Origin: Candidatus Omnitrophota bacterium
GTDB lineage: Bacteria > Omnitrophota > Gorgyraeia > Gorgyraeales > Gorgyraeaceae
Reading direction: 5' to 3'
Assembly: GCA_003485765.1 (NCBI GenBank)
Contig: DNHS01000008.1
Span: 6,991-17,814 of the forward strand
Length of the DNA: 10,824 bases
Shown piece by piece: positions 1 to 6,304 of the stretch (positions are counted from its first letter, which is position 1; each line of letters opens with the position of its first letter). A program made the translations under genes and the position numbers. The notes under the pieces were generated by a model that was not told the origin of the DNA, searched no databases, and saw only the letters and a list, made by a program, of their open reading frames with translations.

Positions 1-578
1 CTGGCAGTATAATCGCCTCTTGAGGCGCCTGACTTGCCGCAGATCACTTCTGTGAAATAATCAAAGGTGCCGGAGTCTGTGCCGGGCCCAAAGAGCCGGA
101 TTTCTTTATCCGGGAAACCAGCCCTTATTTCGCTCCATTTTGTAATAACTGCCTGGCTGGCAGGCTCCCACATCTTCTTTAATTCCTCAACTGTTAAATA
201 ATCTGCCCAGGTATTCTTGGGATTTACTATAACTGATAATCCATCGTAAGCAACCGGCAGTTCGATATATTCGATGTTGTTCTCTTTGGCTAAATCTATT
301 TCTTTTGGTTTTATAGGCCTTGAAGCGTCACTGATGTCTGTTTCTCCCCTGCCAAACCTCTTGAAACCTCCGCCCGTGCCTGAGATCCCGACCATAACCT
401 TAATTCCGCTGTTCGCCTTTTGAAATTCCTCAGCTACTGCCTCGGTTATGGGAAAAACCGTGCTCGAGCCATCAACCTTGATTAATTTCGATGCCGCGAA
501 AACCTCGCCTGCCAGAAAGAGGCAGGACAAGGAAACCGCTACTATTCCGAAAATACTTAGTTTTAAAAATCTGTTCAT
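1..578 (-). CDS. pstS: Phosphate ABC transporter substrate-binding protein PstS (3' end cut by window edge)
   Basis: This is the N-terminal 192 residues of a periplasmic phosphate-binding protein; the rest lies beyond position 1. Residues 1-28 form a Sec signal peptide (basic start, hydrophobic core, VFA cleavage site). The mature protein begins ASKLIKVDGSSTVFPIT, the phosphate-loop start typical of PstS. GISGTGGGF (64-72), SDASRPI (83-89), GPGTDSGTFDYF (164-175) and SRGDY (186-190) also match PstS phosphate ligands and signatures. The cleavage site has no lipobox Cys, so it is probably a soluble periplasmic protein. The ATG has a strong AAGGAGG Shine-Dalgarno and lies 10 nt after the porin stop, so it is the third gene of the Pho-box operon. 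Genes for PstC, PstA and PstB would be expected further left, but I cannot see them. Confidence 0.95.
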   Translation of the reverse strand, partial: MNRFLKLSIFGIVAVSLSCLFLAGEVFAASKLIKVDGSSTVFPITEAVAEEFQKANSGIKVMVGISGTGGGFKRFGRGETDISDASRPIKPKEIDLAKENNIEYIELPVAYDGLSVIVNPKNTWADYLTVEELKKMWEPASQAVITKWSEIRAGFPDKEIRLFGPGTDSGTFDYFTEVICGKSGASRGDYTA

Positions 579-588
579 CTAACCCTCC

Positions 589-1845
589 TTAAAATTTAAA
601 GTTCATGTCCGCCTGAAAAAGTTTCTCCTTATTACTTGCGGCCTTGATTCTGTCAGACTGATAATAATCCAGCTCCAGCCACACATTCTTGCTCAAGCCG
701 TACATCAAAAGATATTCATGCGCCTTGACATCAGTAAATCCGCCGTAAGCGTCAGAATCCGGAAATATATCCAGGACAGCATCTTTACCTATACTTCTAT
801 AGGTATATTTGGCCTGCCATTGTTTCCAGTTAGAGACCTTTTTATTGCCGAACTTGAAACCCGCTATGTAACCTGTATTCTCTGAAGACGGGTCCATGTT
901 CTCTATATAGTCACCGAATACCGCTATATAGGGAATGAACTTCGATATCAACATAGGCTCTTTCAGCCCTAACTCCGAACTAACGCTCCACGCGTCAAAA
1001 TCATAGTTCAATAAAGATGTTCCCCCGCCTGACAAAGTATTGGTTCCGGAAGTGCCGTCCAGAACCTGATTTTTTACGCTGTTGAACCCGTAGTAAGCGC
1101 CTGCTAATTTCAGGTTTGTCTTGTCATTTACCTTTATATCTACGCCGGGCTGAATTACAAACATAGTGGGATCAGATCCTGTGCCGTTAGGGGATGCAGA
1201 ATCATCCAGGATAAAAAAAGCGTTATTCATGAAAAAATTAGTTCTATCGCCTAAGGCATGTTTAAGCTGTATAGCTGCGCCTTCGGGATTTATATCGGTA
1301 TCAAAGAGCATATCGCCTGTCTGCCATACAGGATTTTTCATCCTGCCTGCCGATAAGGCGGCCCAGGCCACAGGCGCGTAAGACGCGTAAGCATAATCTA
1401 TCCATACACTTTTCTTTGCGAAAGAATCAGTAAGTGTCTGGTTTGTGGAGCGCTGGTCACTGCTGTTGCCGCTCGCAAGGCCGAAATAAACCTTAGTCTG
1501 GTCGTTTACCTCCGATTCTGTGCCAAACCTCATCCTTATCCTGCTTCTTTCATTCTGCGTAGCAGTATTCCTTTTTCTGTCATACTGGTAACGCGTCCTG
1601 AAATCGCCTTTTAATTTTGTGTCTCTTACCCAGCTGGGTAAACTCTGTTTTAATCCTTCCTCCCTCACCAGTTTCTCATCTTCCGCGATCTCGCTTTTCA
1701 GCTTTATGGATTCCTGACGGTCGAGTATCCCCTTTTCCACCAATTTCTCTATCAGGGCATCCACCTGGGTAGTGGCAGAAAACGCGAGGCCTGAAAAACC
1801 AAATAAAAAAATCCCCGCCGCCATTATCAAAACTAATCTCCTCAT
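589..1845 (-). CDS. Putative outer-membrane porin of the phosphate-starvation operon
   Basis: A 418-residue beta-barrel porin. Residues 1-24 are a signal peptide ending AFSA. Residues 27-60 form a short charged helix (VDALIEKLVEKGIL...), common at the mature N-terminus of the Porin_5 type of putative porins and possibly a periplasmic coiled coil. From about residue 75 alternating amphipathic strands rich in Tyr, Phe, Trp and Asn run to the end. The last residues (QADMNFKF) end in Phe, the outer-membrane assembly signal. The start has an AAAAGGAGG Shine-Dalgarno overlapping the stop of the 63-residue gene upstream, and pstS follows after 10 nt. Context in a PhoB-type operon suggests uptake of phosphate or phosphorylated solutes, a role like that of PhoE or OprP. 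Substrate specificity is inference from context, not from visible residues. Confidence 0.85.
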   Translation of the reverse strand: MRRLVLIMAAGIFLFGFSGLAFSATTQVDALIEKLVEKGILDRQESIKLKSEIAEDEKLVREEGLKQSLPSWVRDTKLKGDFRTRYQYDRKRNTATQNERSRIRMRFGTESEVNDQTKVYFGLASGNSSDQRSTNQTLTDSFAKKSVWIDYAYASYAPVAWAALSAGRMKNPVWQTGDMLFDTDINPEGAAIQLKHALGDRTNFFMNNAFFILDDSASPNGTGSDPTMFVIQPGVDIKVNDKTNLKLAGAYYGFNSVKNQVLDGTSGTNTLSGGGTSLLNYDFDAWSVSSELGLKEPMLISKFIPYIAVFGDYIENMDPSSENTGYIAGFKFGNKKVSNWKQWQAKYTYRSIGKDAVLDIFPDSDAYGGFTDVKAHEYLLMYGLSKNVWLELDYYQSDRIKAASNKEKLFQADMNFKF

Positions 1846-1859
1846 TTTATTCCTCCTTT

Positions 1860-2051
1860 TTAATTAGCGCACAGTTTTCTAAGCTGGCGCAGCTTTATCT
1901 CTATCTCCTTGATAGATTCATGCGTAAAATCGCACTCAACTTCATTTTTTTCTTCTACAACATCCAGTACATGCTGAAGCCTCGTAAGCTGGGAACGCAA
2001 ATGGCTGGCTACAAAAATCCTTTCGTCCATTGACATTGCCTGCGCATTCAT
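1860..2051 (-). CDS. Small helical protein of unknown function, first gene of the Pho-box operon
   Basis: A 63-residue protein I do not recognise. It has no signal peptide or membrane segment, so it is probably cytoplasmic. Charge and heptad-like spacing suggest two helices, about residues 9-35 (DERIFVASHLRSQLTRLQHV...) and 43-61, joined by a short acidic turn: a helical hairpin. It has two cysteines (40 and 61). The start is supported by a very strong GAAAGGAGGTGAG Shine-Dalgarno; Met6 and Met8 are weaker alternatives. Its stop overlaps the porin ribosome-binding site, so porin translation is probably coupled to it. Being the first gene after the Pho box makes it phosphate-regulated by inference. 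It could be a regulator of PhoR or Pst activity, but nothing in the sequence proves that. Confidence 0.75.
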   Translation of the reverse strand: MNAQAMSMDERIFVASHLRSQLTRLQHVLDVVEEKNEVECDFTHESIKEIEIKLRQLRKLCAN

Positions 2052-2079
2052 TTCTCACCTCCTTTCATTTGCATAGACA

Positions 2080-2085
2080 ATTATA
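2080..2085 (-). promoter_or_regulatory. -10 element of the Pho-regulated promoter
   Basis: A perfect TATAAT on the minus strand lies 9 bp downstream of the last Pho-box hexamer and about 30 nt before the start codon at 2051. No good -35 hexamer is present at the right distance. This is the pattern of PhoB-activated promoters, where the activator site replaces the -35. Confidence 0.75.
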
Positions 2086-2094
2086 AAAGAAGGC

Positions 2095-2133
2095 TATTAA
2101 ATGCGCTTCAAGGATAAGTAAAATGTTTGTAAA
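2095..2133 (-). promoter_or_regulatory. Pho box: four direct hexamers with 11-bp period
   Basis: Read on the minus strand, hexamers TTTACA, TTTACT, TTGAAG and TTAATA follow each other with exactly 5 bp between them (2128-2133, 2117-2122, 2106-2111, 2095-2100). One site per helical turn in tandem is how PhoB/PhoP dimers bind. The first two copies closely match the TT(A/T/C)ACA-type repeat of Gram-positive Pho boxes; the last two are degenerate. The box sits between phoR and the 63-residue/porin/pstS operon, directly upstream of a TATAAT. Confidence 0.7.
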
Positions 2134-2148
2134 GTTTTTTGGGTGGAT

Positions 2149-3501
2149 TTAATGAGTATTTGGAAGAGTAAACCAAAACTTAGAACCAAGGCCTTCTACG
2201 CTTTCCACGCCTACATTGCCGCCGTGCAATTCGACAATGTGCTTTACTATGGAAAGTCCGAGGCCCGTTCCGCCAAGATCGCGCGAGCGCGCTTTATCTA
2301 CCCGGTAGAAACGTTCAAAAATGCGGGGGATATCTTTTTCAGGGATGCCAACACCGGAATCTTCTACGATAATTTTAATTTTATCGCCTTCCTGCTGACT
2401 GTAGATTCTAATAGCACCTTTCTCTCTGTTGAATTTTATGGCATTATCAATAAGATTTGTAAATACCCCTTCTATCTTGTCTTTATCCGCATTTATTAAA
2501 CTGTTTGCTGGTATTTCATTCTTAATATCTACATTTCTTTTCTTTAATTGTTCTTTGAAACCCATAATAACCTTTTCAACTTGCTGCCGCAGGTTAAAAA
2601 TGTCTTTTTCCAGCAAGATTTCTTTGGATTCCAGATGCGAAAGAGAAAGAAGGTCATCAACCAATTTATTAAGGCGTTCCCCATGTTCCTGGATTATCTT
2701 TAAAAAATGGCGGTTATTCTCTTTGTCCTCTAAAGCCCCTTCTAGAAGCGTCTCTACGAAACCTTTTATAGAAGTAAGCGGGGTCTTTAGCTCATGAGAC
2801 ACATTTGCCACGAAATCACGCCGCATAGTTTCCAACTTCCTTATTTCTGTTATATCGTGAACAACTAAAAGGCAGCCAGAAACTCCCTCTTTCTTAAAAA
2901 TAGGAGAAGCGTTAATCTGGAAAATCTTCTGTACCGGCCACATAAGAGTTAGTTCGCACGATGTAAATTCGCCTTTTTTTAAAACTTTGCTTATAATATC
3001 CGAGATGTCGTTATTACGTATTACTTCTAAGAAAACCTTGCCTTCCAAATCCTTCTTTGGAATATTAAATATCTTCTCGACACTAGAATTAACAGAAACT
3101 ATGCGGCTGGCCTTATCAACAACTATTATGCCTTCAACCATGCTCTCCAGAATAGCCACAAGATGCTGATTTTTTATTTCAATTTCATGGATCTTGTCCT
3201 CCAGGTTTTGAGCCATGCTATTTAAAGTAGAGGCAAGTTCTCCTAATTCATCTTTTGAATCCAGGAATATTTTATGGCTAAAGTCGCCTTTTGAAAAACT
3301 GTCGGAAATACGAACGATCTTATGCACTTTCAGAGTCATGTCTCTGGTTAAAAGTAAGCTGGACAAGAAGGCCAGGCCTAATGCAATAAATAAACCTGGT
3401 AAAATAGCGTGGAATAAATAAGCGGATCCAAATGAAATTAAAATTATAAATACATAAGAAAATGTTAGTCTGAATATAAAACTATGTTTTTTAATCTTCA
3501 T
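2149..3501 (-). CDS. phoR: Phosphate-regulon sensor histidine kinase PhoR
   Basis: A 450-residue membrane histidine kinase. Two transmembrane segments (about 11-30 and 34-53) are separated by only a few residues, so there is no periplasmic sensor domain, as is usual for PhoR, which senses through the Pst/PhoU complex. A HAMP-like linker (54-108), a PAS domain (about 110-218) and a HisKA domain follow, with phospho-acceptor His236 in SHELKTP. The ATPase domain shows N-box N349/N353, DSGVGIP (381-387), FERFYRVD (395-402) and GGTGLGLS (410-417). Its ATG overlaps the end of phoB by 11 nt and has little Shine-Dalgarno, which points to translational coupling. The Pho-box operon starts 97 bp downstream, and no terminator is evident between them. 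Confidence 0.93.
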   Translation of the reverse strand: MKIKKHSFIFRLTFSYVFIILISFGSAYLFHAILPGLFIALGLAFLSSLLLTRDMTLKVHKIVRISDSFSKGDFSHKIFLDSKDELGELASTLNSMAQNLEDKIHEIEIKNQHLVAILESMVEGIIVVDKASRIVSVNSSVEKIFNIPKKDLEGKVFLEVIRNNDISDIISKVLKKGEFTSCELTLMWPVQKIFQINASPIFKKEGVSGCLLVVHDITEIRKLETMRRDFVANVSHELKTPLTSIKGFVETLLEGALEDKENNRHFLKIIQEHGERLNKLVDDLLSLSHLESKEILLEKDIFNLRQQVEKVIMGFKEQLKKRNVDIKNEIPANSLINADKDKIEGVFTNLIDNAIKFNREKGAIRIYSQQEGDKIKIIVEDSGVGIPEKDIPRIFERFYRVDKARSRDLGGTGLGLSIVKHIVELHGGNVGVESVEGLGSKFWFTLPNTH

Positions 3502-4195
3502 CTGGCTCTAATTGGAACCTATAGCCGTAATTTTTAACGGTAACTATGCGCTTTGCTTCGCTTTTTATCTTTTTACGGAGAGTTTGTATATGCACATCCA
3601 CGGTGCGGGTCTGTATTTCAAGGGCCTGGTCAAAACCCCATATGGTATCTAAGAGATAATCTCTGGACAGGACTCTGCCCTTTGCCTTTATAAGCGTCTT
3701 CAGTAACTCAAACTCTTTTGCTGTAAGCTCTATAGGTTTAGCTTTAATAGATACCATGATTTTAGAAAAATCTATTGTTAAATCGCCTATCCTTAATACC
3801 TCGGGAAGCTTGTCCTTTTCTTTCATGCGGCGCAATACTGCTTTAATCCTGGCAATTAGCTCTCTTGGGCTAAATGGTTTAGTCATATAATCATCAGCGC
3901 CTAATTCCAAACCTACGATTTTATCCGCTTCTTGCGCCTTGGCAGTAAGTATAATTATAGGTATATGAGATGTTTTGGCCTCGTTTTTAATGGCTTTGCA
4001 GACATCCAGGCCATCCATCTCAGGGAGCATTAAATCTAAAAGAATAAGGTCCGGATTTTCTTTGCGAGCCATATCCAGGCCATCTTCGCCATTATGGGCT
4101 GACAAGGTTTTAAAACCCTCTTTTTTCAGGTTATAGTCAAGCATTTTGACTATATCTTTTTCGTCTTCTATTATTAATATCTTTTCTTTTGACAT
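3491..4195 (-). CDS. phoB: Phosphate-regulon response regulator PhoB (OmpR family)
   Basis: A 234-residue OmpR/PhoB-type transcription factor. The receiver domain (1-120) has acidic pocket E10/D11, phospho-acceptor D54 in LLDLMLPEMDG, T84 and K106 in the TKPFSPRELIARI segment. The winged-helix DNA-binding domain (about 136-230) carries ELTAKEFELL, RDYLLDTIWG, RTVDVHIQTLRKKI and the YGYRF wing. Length and order are normal for PhoB. It starts 4 nt after the cupin stop with only a weak ribosome-binding site, so it is likely coupled to the cupin, and its 3' end overlaps phoR. The predicted target is the 11-bp-period repeat at 2095-2133. Assignment as PhoB rather than another OmpR-family regulator rests on PhoR pairing and on the adjacent pstS operon. 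Confidence 0.92.
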   Translation of the reverse strand: MSKEKILIIEDEKDIVKMLDYNLKKEGFKTLSAHNGEDGLDMARKENPDLILLDLMLPEMDGLDVCKAIKNEAKTSHIPIIILTAKAQEADKIVGLELGADDYMTKPFSPRELIARIKAVLRRMKEKDKLPEVLRIGDLTIDFSKIMVSIKAKPIELTAKEFELLKTLIKAKGRVLSRDYLLDTIWGFDQALEIQTRTVDVHIQTLRKKIKSEAKRIVTVKNYGYRFQLEPDED

Positions 4196-4199
4196 ATTA

Positions 4200-4544
4200 T
4201 TATGAGCGTATAAGTATAAGAAGCATCTTGAATTTCTTTACTGCTTTCAAAGCATGCGGTTTATTGGCAGGCATTATAATCATTTCATTCTTTTTTACCA
4301 GAAAGGGTTTACCAGAGATAAAAATTTTAGCTTCGCCATCAAGTATATAAACTAAAGCATCAAATGGCGCTGTATGTTCGCTCAGCCCCTCTCCTTTATC
4401 AAAAGCAAATATAGTTACAGTCCCTGTTTTTTTATTTACCACTTCTCGGCTTACAATAGAACCATTTTGGTAGGAAACCGTCCCTATTAACTTAAAAACG
4501 CGCGCTTTAATATTTTCTATCTTGCTTTGCTTTGTAAAATTCAT
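4200..4544 (-). CDS. Small cupin-domain protein, first gene of the phoBR operon
   Basis: A 114-residue single-domain cupin (Cupin_2 type). Cupin motif 1 is in GEGLSEHTAPFDALVYILDG (51-70) and motif 2 in MIIMPANKPHALKA (88-101). Of the usual metal ligands, His57 and His97 are present, but the second His of motif 1 is Ala59 and the Glu is Ala63. I recall the EHTAPFDALV variant as common within this cupin subfamily, so it is not an obvious lesion. Metal binding, if any, must be unusual, and the substrate is unknown. An AAGGAT ribosome-binding site precedes the ATG. Promoter A (4563-4591) lies just upstream, and the stop is 4 nt before phoB. The cupin, phoB and phoR probably form one operon, so a ligand-sensing or accessory role in phosphate control is possible but unproven. 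Confidence 0.85.
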   Translation of the reverse strand: MNFTKQSKIENIKARVFKLIGTVSYQNGSIVSREVVNKKTGTVTIFAFDKGEGLSEHTAPFDALVYILDGEAKIFISGKPFLVKKNEMIIMPANKPHALKAVKKFKMLLILIRS

Positions 4545-4562
4545 CTCTAATCCTTTTTAACT

Positions 4563-4591
4563 ATTCTACTTCAAACAAAAACCCTCTGCAA
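4563..4591 (-). promoter_or_regulatory. Promoter A for the cupin-phoB-phoR operon, embedded in terminator A
   Basis: On the minus strand TTGCAG (4591-4586), a 17-bp spacer and TAGAAT (4568-4563) form a sigma70-like promoter. The -35 lies in the 3' arm of terminator A and the spacer is its U-tract. The predicted transcript starts about 12 nt before the cupin ATG at 4544 and just includes its AAGGAT site. Confidence 0.55.
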
Positions 4592-4611
4592 TACATTCTA
4601 TCACAGAAGGC
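4572..4611 (-). terminator. Intrinsic terminator A
   Basis: On the minus strand CCTTCTG pairs with CAGAGGG (one U-G wobble), followed by TTTTTGTTTG. It begins about 28 nt after the stop of the 110-residue gene at 4638, the expected place. On the plus strand the wobble becomes a C-A mismatch, so the hairpin is adapted to minus-strand RNA. Confidence 0.75.
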
Positions 4612-4637
4612 TAGAAAATCAATGGCTCCCCTAATTG

Positions 4638-4970
4638 TCAATAATTTCTACGTGCGGCATAAGTGAAACTAGAAAAATACTTCCGCCATAATGAGTCTGA
4701 GGAGATAAATTGATTTGATCCAAAGAAGTAATCCGCTATGGCCTCTCGTAAACGGGTAAGTTCCTTAAGACGCGCGAAATCCTTAATTCCTTCTATAGTT
4801 AATTCCACAAGCTCAAGGGCTCTCTCAGCCGCCAGCTGGCAATATACAGTATTATTCTTAAGCCTCCAATTCAAAGCGCGTTCCACTTCGCTTCCTATAT
4901 TCGCCATTTGCTCTAAGAATGACAATTGACTCCAACGGCCCGCCGCAAGATTTTTATGCTGATAACTCAT
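4638..4970 (-). CDS. Conserved small helical protein, partner of the DUF5674-like gene
   Basis: A 110-residue, all-helical soluble protein. It starts MSYQHKNLAAGRWSQLSF and has an ANIGSEVERALNWR segment (23-36), a central helix pair (45-65 and 66-84) and a Phe/Tyr-rich tail. The wording resembles a hypothetical-protein family I have seen in uncultured bacterial genomes with the same opening (YQHK..AxGRW) and IGSEVxRALNWR core, but I know no function for it. It has no signal peptide, membrane segment or recognisable catalytic motif. Its ATG overlaps the stop of the DUF5674-like gene by 4 nt (ATGA), so the two are co-translated, and intrinsic terminator A follows. Such tight pairing could reflect a two-protein complex, and a toxin-antitoxin pair is conceivable but not supported by motifs. 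Confidence 0.8.
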   Translation of the reverse strand: MSYQHKNLAAGRWSQLSFLEQMANIGSEVERALNWRLKNNTVYCQLAAERALELVELTIEGIKDFARLKELTRLREAIADYFFGSNQFISSDSLWRKYFSSFTYAARRNY

Positions 4971-5308
4971 CGCTTAATCCTTTCTGCAGCAATTTTAATG
5001 ATCTTCTTGCGTATTTCTTCATTTTCTATACCGCGGCTTCTATTACCCTGAGATGGGCGCATATTAATCATGGAATCAAATTCAAGAAAATCATCGCTCT
5101 GGATTTCCGGATAAAAATTAATACCCCAAATATTTTTCTGTTTTGAACCATCTTCTAAAAGTAATGCTTCCAGGTCCGAATGAAGTTCGGCATCAACTGC
5201 AATAAGCTCTCTGTCAACATCAATGACTGCTTTTACCATGTTCCCAAAGGTATCAGCAGCCATCTGCTTAAGCTCATCGAGCGTTAATATCTTTCTTACT
5301 ATTTGCAT
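4967..5308 (-). CDS. DUF5674-like protein
   Basis: A 113-residue soluble protein starting MQIVRKILTLDELKQMAADTF. Conserved-looking features are FGNMVKAVIDVDREL (20-34), AVDAELHSDLEALLLEDGS (36-54), WGINFYP (60-66), FDSMINMRPSQGNRSRG (74-90) and a basic helical end. I recognise it as the DUF5674 type; its function is unknown. An in-frame GTG 48 nt upstream (5356) exists, but those residues would be encoded by the hairpin and U-tract of terminator B, so I place the start at the ATG at 5308. That ATG lies only 6 nt downstream of a perfect TATAAT, so the mRNA would be leaderless or nearly so. It overlaps the 110-residue partner by 4 nt. Confidence 0.82.
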   Translation of the reverse strand: MQIVRKILTLDELKQMAADTFGNMVKAVIDVDRELIAVDAELHSDLEALLLEDGSKQKNIWGINFYPEIQSDDFLEFDSMINMRPSQGNRSRGIENEEIRKKIIKIAAERIKR

Positions 5309-5314
5309 ACGCTG

Positions 5315-5343
5315 ATTATACCTCAAGCAAAAGCCCTCTGCAA
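5315..5343 (-). promoter_or_regulatory. Promoter B for the DUF5674-like operon, embedded in terminator B
   Basis: On the minus strand TTGCAG (5343-5338), a 17-bp spacer and perfect TATAAT (5320-5315). The layout is identical to promoter A: -35 in the hairpin's 3' arm, U-tract in the spacer. Transcription should start at or within a base or two of the ATG at 5308. Confidence 0.6.
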
Positions 5344-5365
5344 GCATTTTGCTCACAGAGGGCTT
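5325..5365 (-). terminator. Intrinsic terminator B
   Basis: A perfect 10-bp stem (AAGCCCTCTG with CAGAGGGCTT) with a smaller inner AGCA/TGCT pairing, followed on the minus strand by TTTTGCTTG. It begins 25 nt after the zinc-ribbon stop at 5391. It is the strongest of the four related hairpins. Confidence 0.85.
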
Positions 5366-5390
5366 ATCCGAACCTTACAGCGAATCTCAT

Positions 5391-5558
5391 CTATCGGCTA
5401 TTATCTTTGCGCTTTGAGAAACACTCTTTGCAATATACCGGACGATCTCCGCTGGGTTTGAAAGGGACTTCGCATTCTTTCTTGCATTCTGAACAAGTCA
5501 CCTTATGCATTTCCCTGGGACGCCCGCCAAATCCACCACCGCGTTCCTGAAACCCCAT
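5391..5558 (-). CDS. Small CxxC-x17-CxxC zinc-ribbon protein
   Basis: A 55-residue protein starting MGFQERGGGFGGRPREM. A Gly/Arg-rich flexible lead is followed by one zinc ribbon: CSEC (residues 22-25), exactly 17 residues, then CKEC (43-46), plus an extra Cys29, and a basic tail KRKDNSR. This is the CxxC-x17-CxxC domain type; these proteins probably bind zinc and perhaps nucleic acid, but their role is not established. The start at 5558 is chosen because AAGGAGGAAGT precedes it perfectly; an in-frame upstream ATG at 5591 would only add residues lying across that ribosome-binding site. It has its own predicted promoter at 5699-5727 with a leader of about 130 nt, and terminator B follows. Confidence 0.87.
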   Translation of the reverse strand: MGFQERGGGFGGRPREMHKVTCSECKKECEVPFKPSGDRPVYCKECFSKRKDNSR

Positions 5559-5736
5559 ACTTCCTCCTTGTTTATTGATAAAGAGGCACATCCCCTTTAT
5601 CTTTACTTTTACAGGTAATACGCTACGCCTGCCATTTATCCTATTACATTTACTAATTCCGCACTAGGCGGTTTACGCTAAATCATAGCTTAGGATAAAT
5701 TATACTTCTTTATCTCCACTTATGCAATATAAAGAG
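5559..5736 (-). promoter_or_regulatory. Promoter and long 5' leader of the zinc-ribbon gene
   Basis: On the minus strand TTGCAT (5727-5722), a 17-bp spacer and perfect TATAAT (5704-5699) form a strong sigma70-like promoter. The implied transcript start near 5692 leaves about 134 nt of untranslated leader before the ATG at 5558. The leader contains a small hairpin (CCGC-CTAGT-GCGG, about 5668-5680) and an excellent ribosome-binding site. No known riboswitch is recognisable. No terminator separates this from the membrane-protein gene upstream, so read-through is also possible. Confidence 0.55.
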
Positions 5737-5958
5737 TTAATCACGCCAATAACACAGTAGTAAGCATAAGCCAATCCCTACTACATAGAGCCAAAAAGTA
5801 CTTGTTAAAAAGTAAGGGTACGCCATAAGAGCTATGCCGATAGAAAGCGGCTTGAAACTGCCTTGTTTTTTCCCATAGACAAAGGCAACGAGACCAATCC
5901 CGCTAAAAATAAAACCAGCAATAAGGTTAGTAAAAGAAAAACCTGATGCGCCAAACAT
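5737..5958 (-). CDS. Small integral membrane protein, unknown function
   Basis: A 73-residue hydrophobic protein with a short N-terminal segment, membrane segments at about 12-28, 37-52 and 54-70, a basic loop YGKKQGSFKP (28-37) and a CYWRD end. The pattern FGASG...NLIAGFIFSGIGLVAFVYGKKQ...KPLSIGIALMAYPYF resembles a conserved small membrane-protein family often left as hypothetical in proteobacterial genomes. I know no function. The ATG at 5958 has only a weak ribosome-binding site. It lies 45 nt after the Smr gene, with no hairpin between, so the two are probably co-transcribed. Confidence 0.72.
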   Translation of the reverse strand: MFGASGFSFTNLIAGFIFSGIGLVAFVYGKKQGSFKPLSIGIALMAYPYFLTSTFWLYVVGIGLCLLLCYWRD

Positions 5959-6014
5959 ATCAATTAGCTTTCATAGAAAACATCAGTTAGGGTTTATTCT
6001 GCGCAGGTAATTTT

Positions 6015-6269
6015 TTAATGTCGAAAATGTACAAAAATCCTGCCAAAATTCTTGTCATCTTTCTCTATCCGATGATAAAGTTTTTTTATTCTCGGTTGCT
6101 GCAAAAACCGCAAAACATGTTTCTTTAACTGGCCGCTTCCCTTCCCTGGAATAATTTCTATTAAGGAGATTCTTTTTCCCACAGCCTCCTCGACAACCCG
6201 GTGAAGCTCTGTTTCAATCGTCTGTCCTCGGTTAAAAATATCATGTAAATCCAGTTTAATTTTTGCCAT
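6015..6269 (-). CDS. Stand-alone Smr-domain protein (possible nuclease)
   Basis: An 84-residue protein that is essentially one Smr (small MutS-related) domain. The signatures are LDLHD (6-10), RGQTIETEL (14-22), the glycine motif IPGKGSGQLKK (40-50), a following helix HVLRFL and a terminal strand GRIFVHFR. Smr domains are found at the end of MutS2 and as single proteins; several act as DNA or RNA endonucleases. The His of LDLH and the GKGSG loop are intact, so activity is plausible. No MutS part is present. The ATG at 6269 has a poor ribosome-binding site, but promoter C (6305-6333) lies just upstream. It is probably the first gene of a unit with the 73-residue membrane protein. Confidence 0.88.
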   Translation of the reverse strand: MAKIKLDLHDIFNRGQTIETELHRVVEEAVGKRISLIEIIPGKGSGQLKKHVLRFLQQPRIKKLYHRIEKDDKNFGRIFVHFRH

Positions 6270-6304
6270 AGCATGTCTGCTTATTTTATTTGTTGTTTCA
6301 ATTT

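Noticed and set aside
2143..2499. Plus-strand open frame of 118 residues over the end of phoR
   Set aside because: It lies antisense to the conserved ATPase motifs of PhoR, has no family resemblance and no good ribosome-binding site.
4919..5146. Plus-strand frame of 75 residues over the DUF5674-like and helical-protein genes
   Set aside because: Antisense to two recognisable coding sequences that overlap by ATGA; no supporting signals.
5309..5356. N-terminal extension of the DUF5674-like protein from a GTG
   Set aside because: The extension would be encoded by terminator B and promoter B; family members as I recall them start at the later Met.
5559..5591. N-terminal extension of the zinc-ribbon protein
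   Set aside because: It would overlap a perfect AAGGAGG ribosome-binding site placed for the ATG at 5558.
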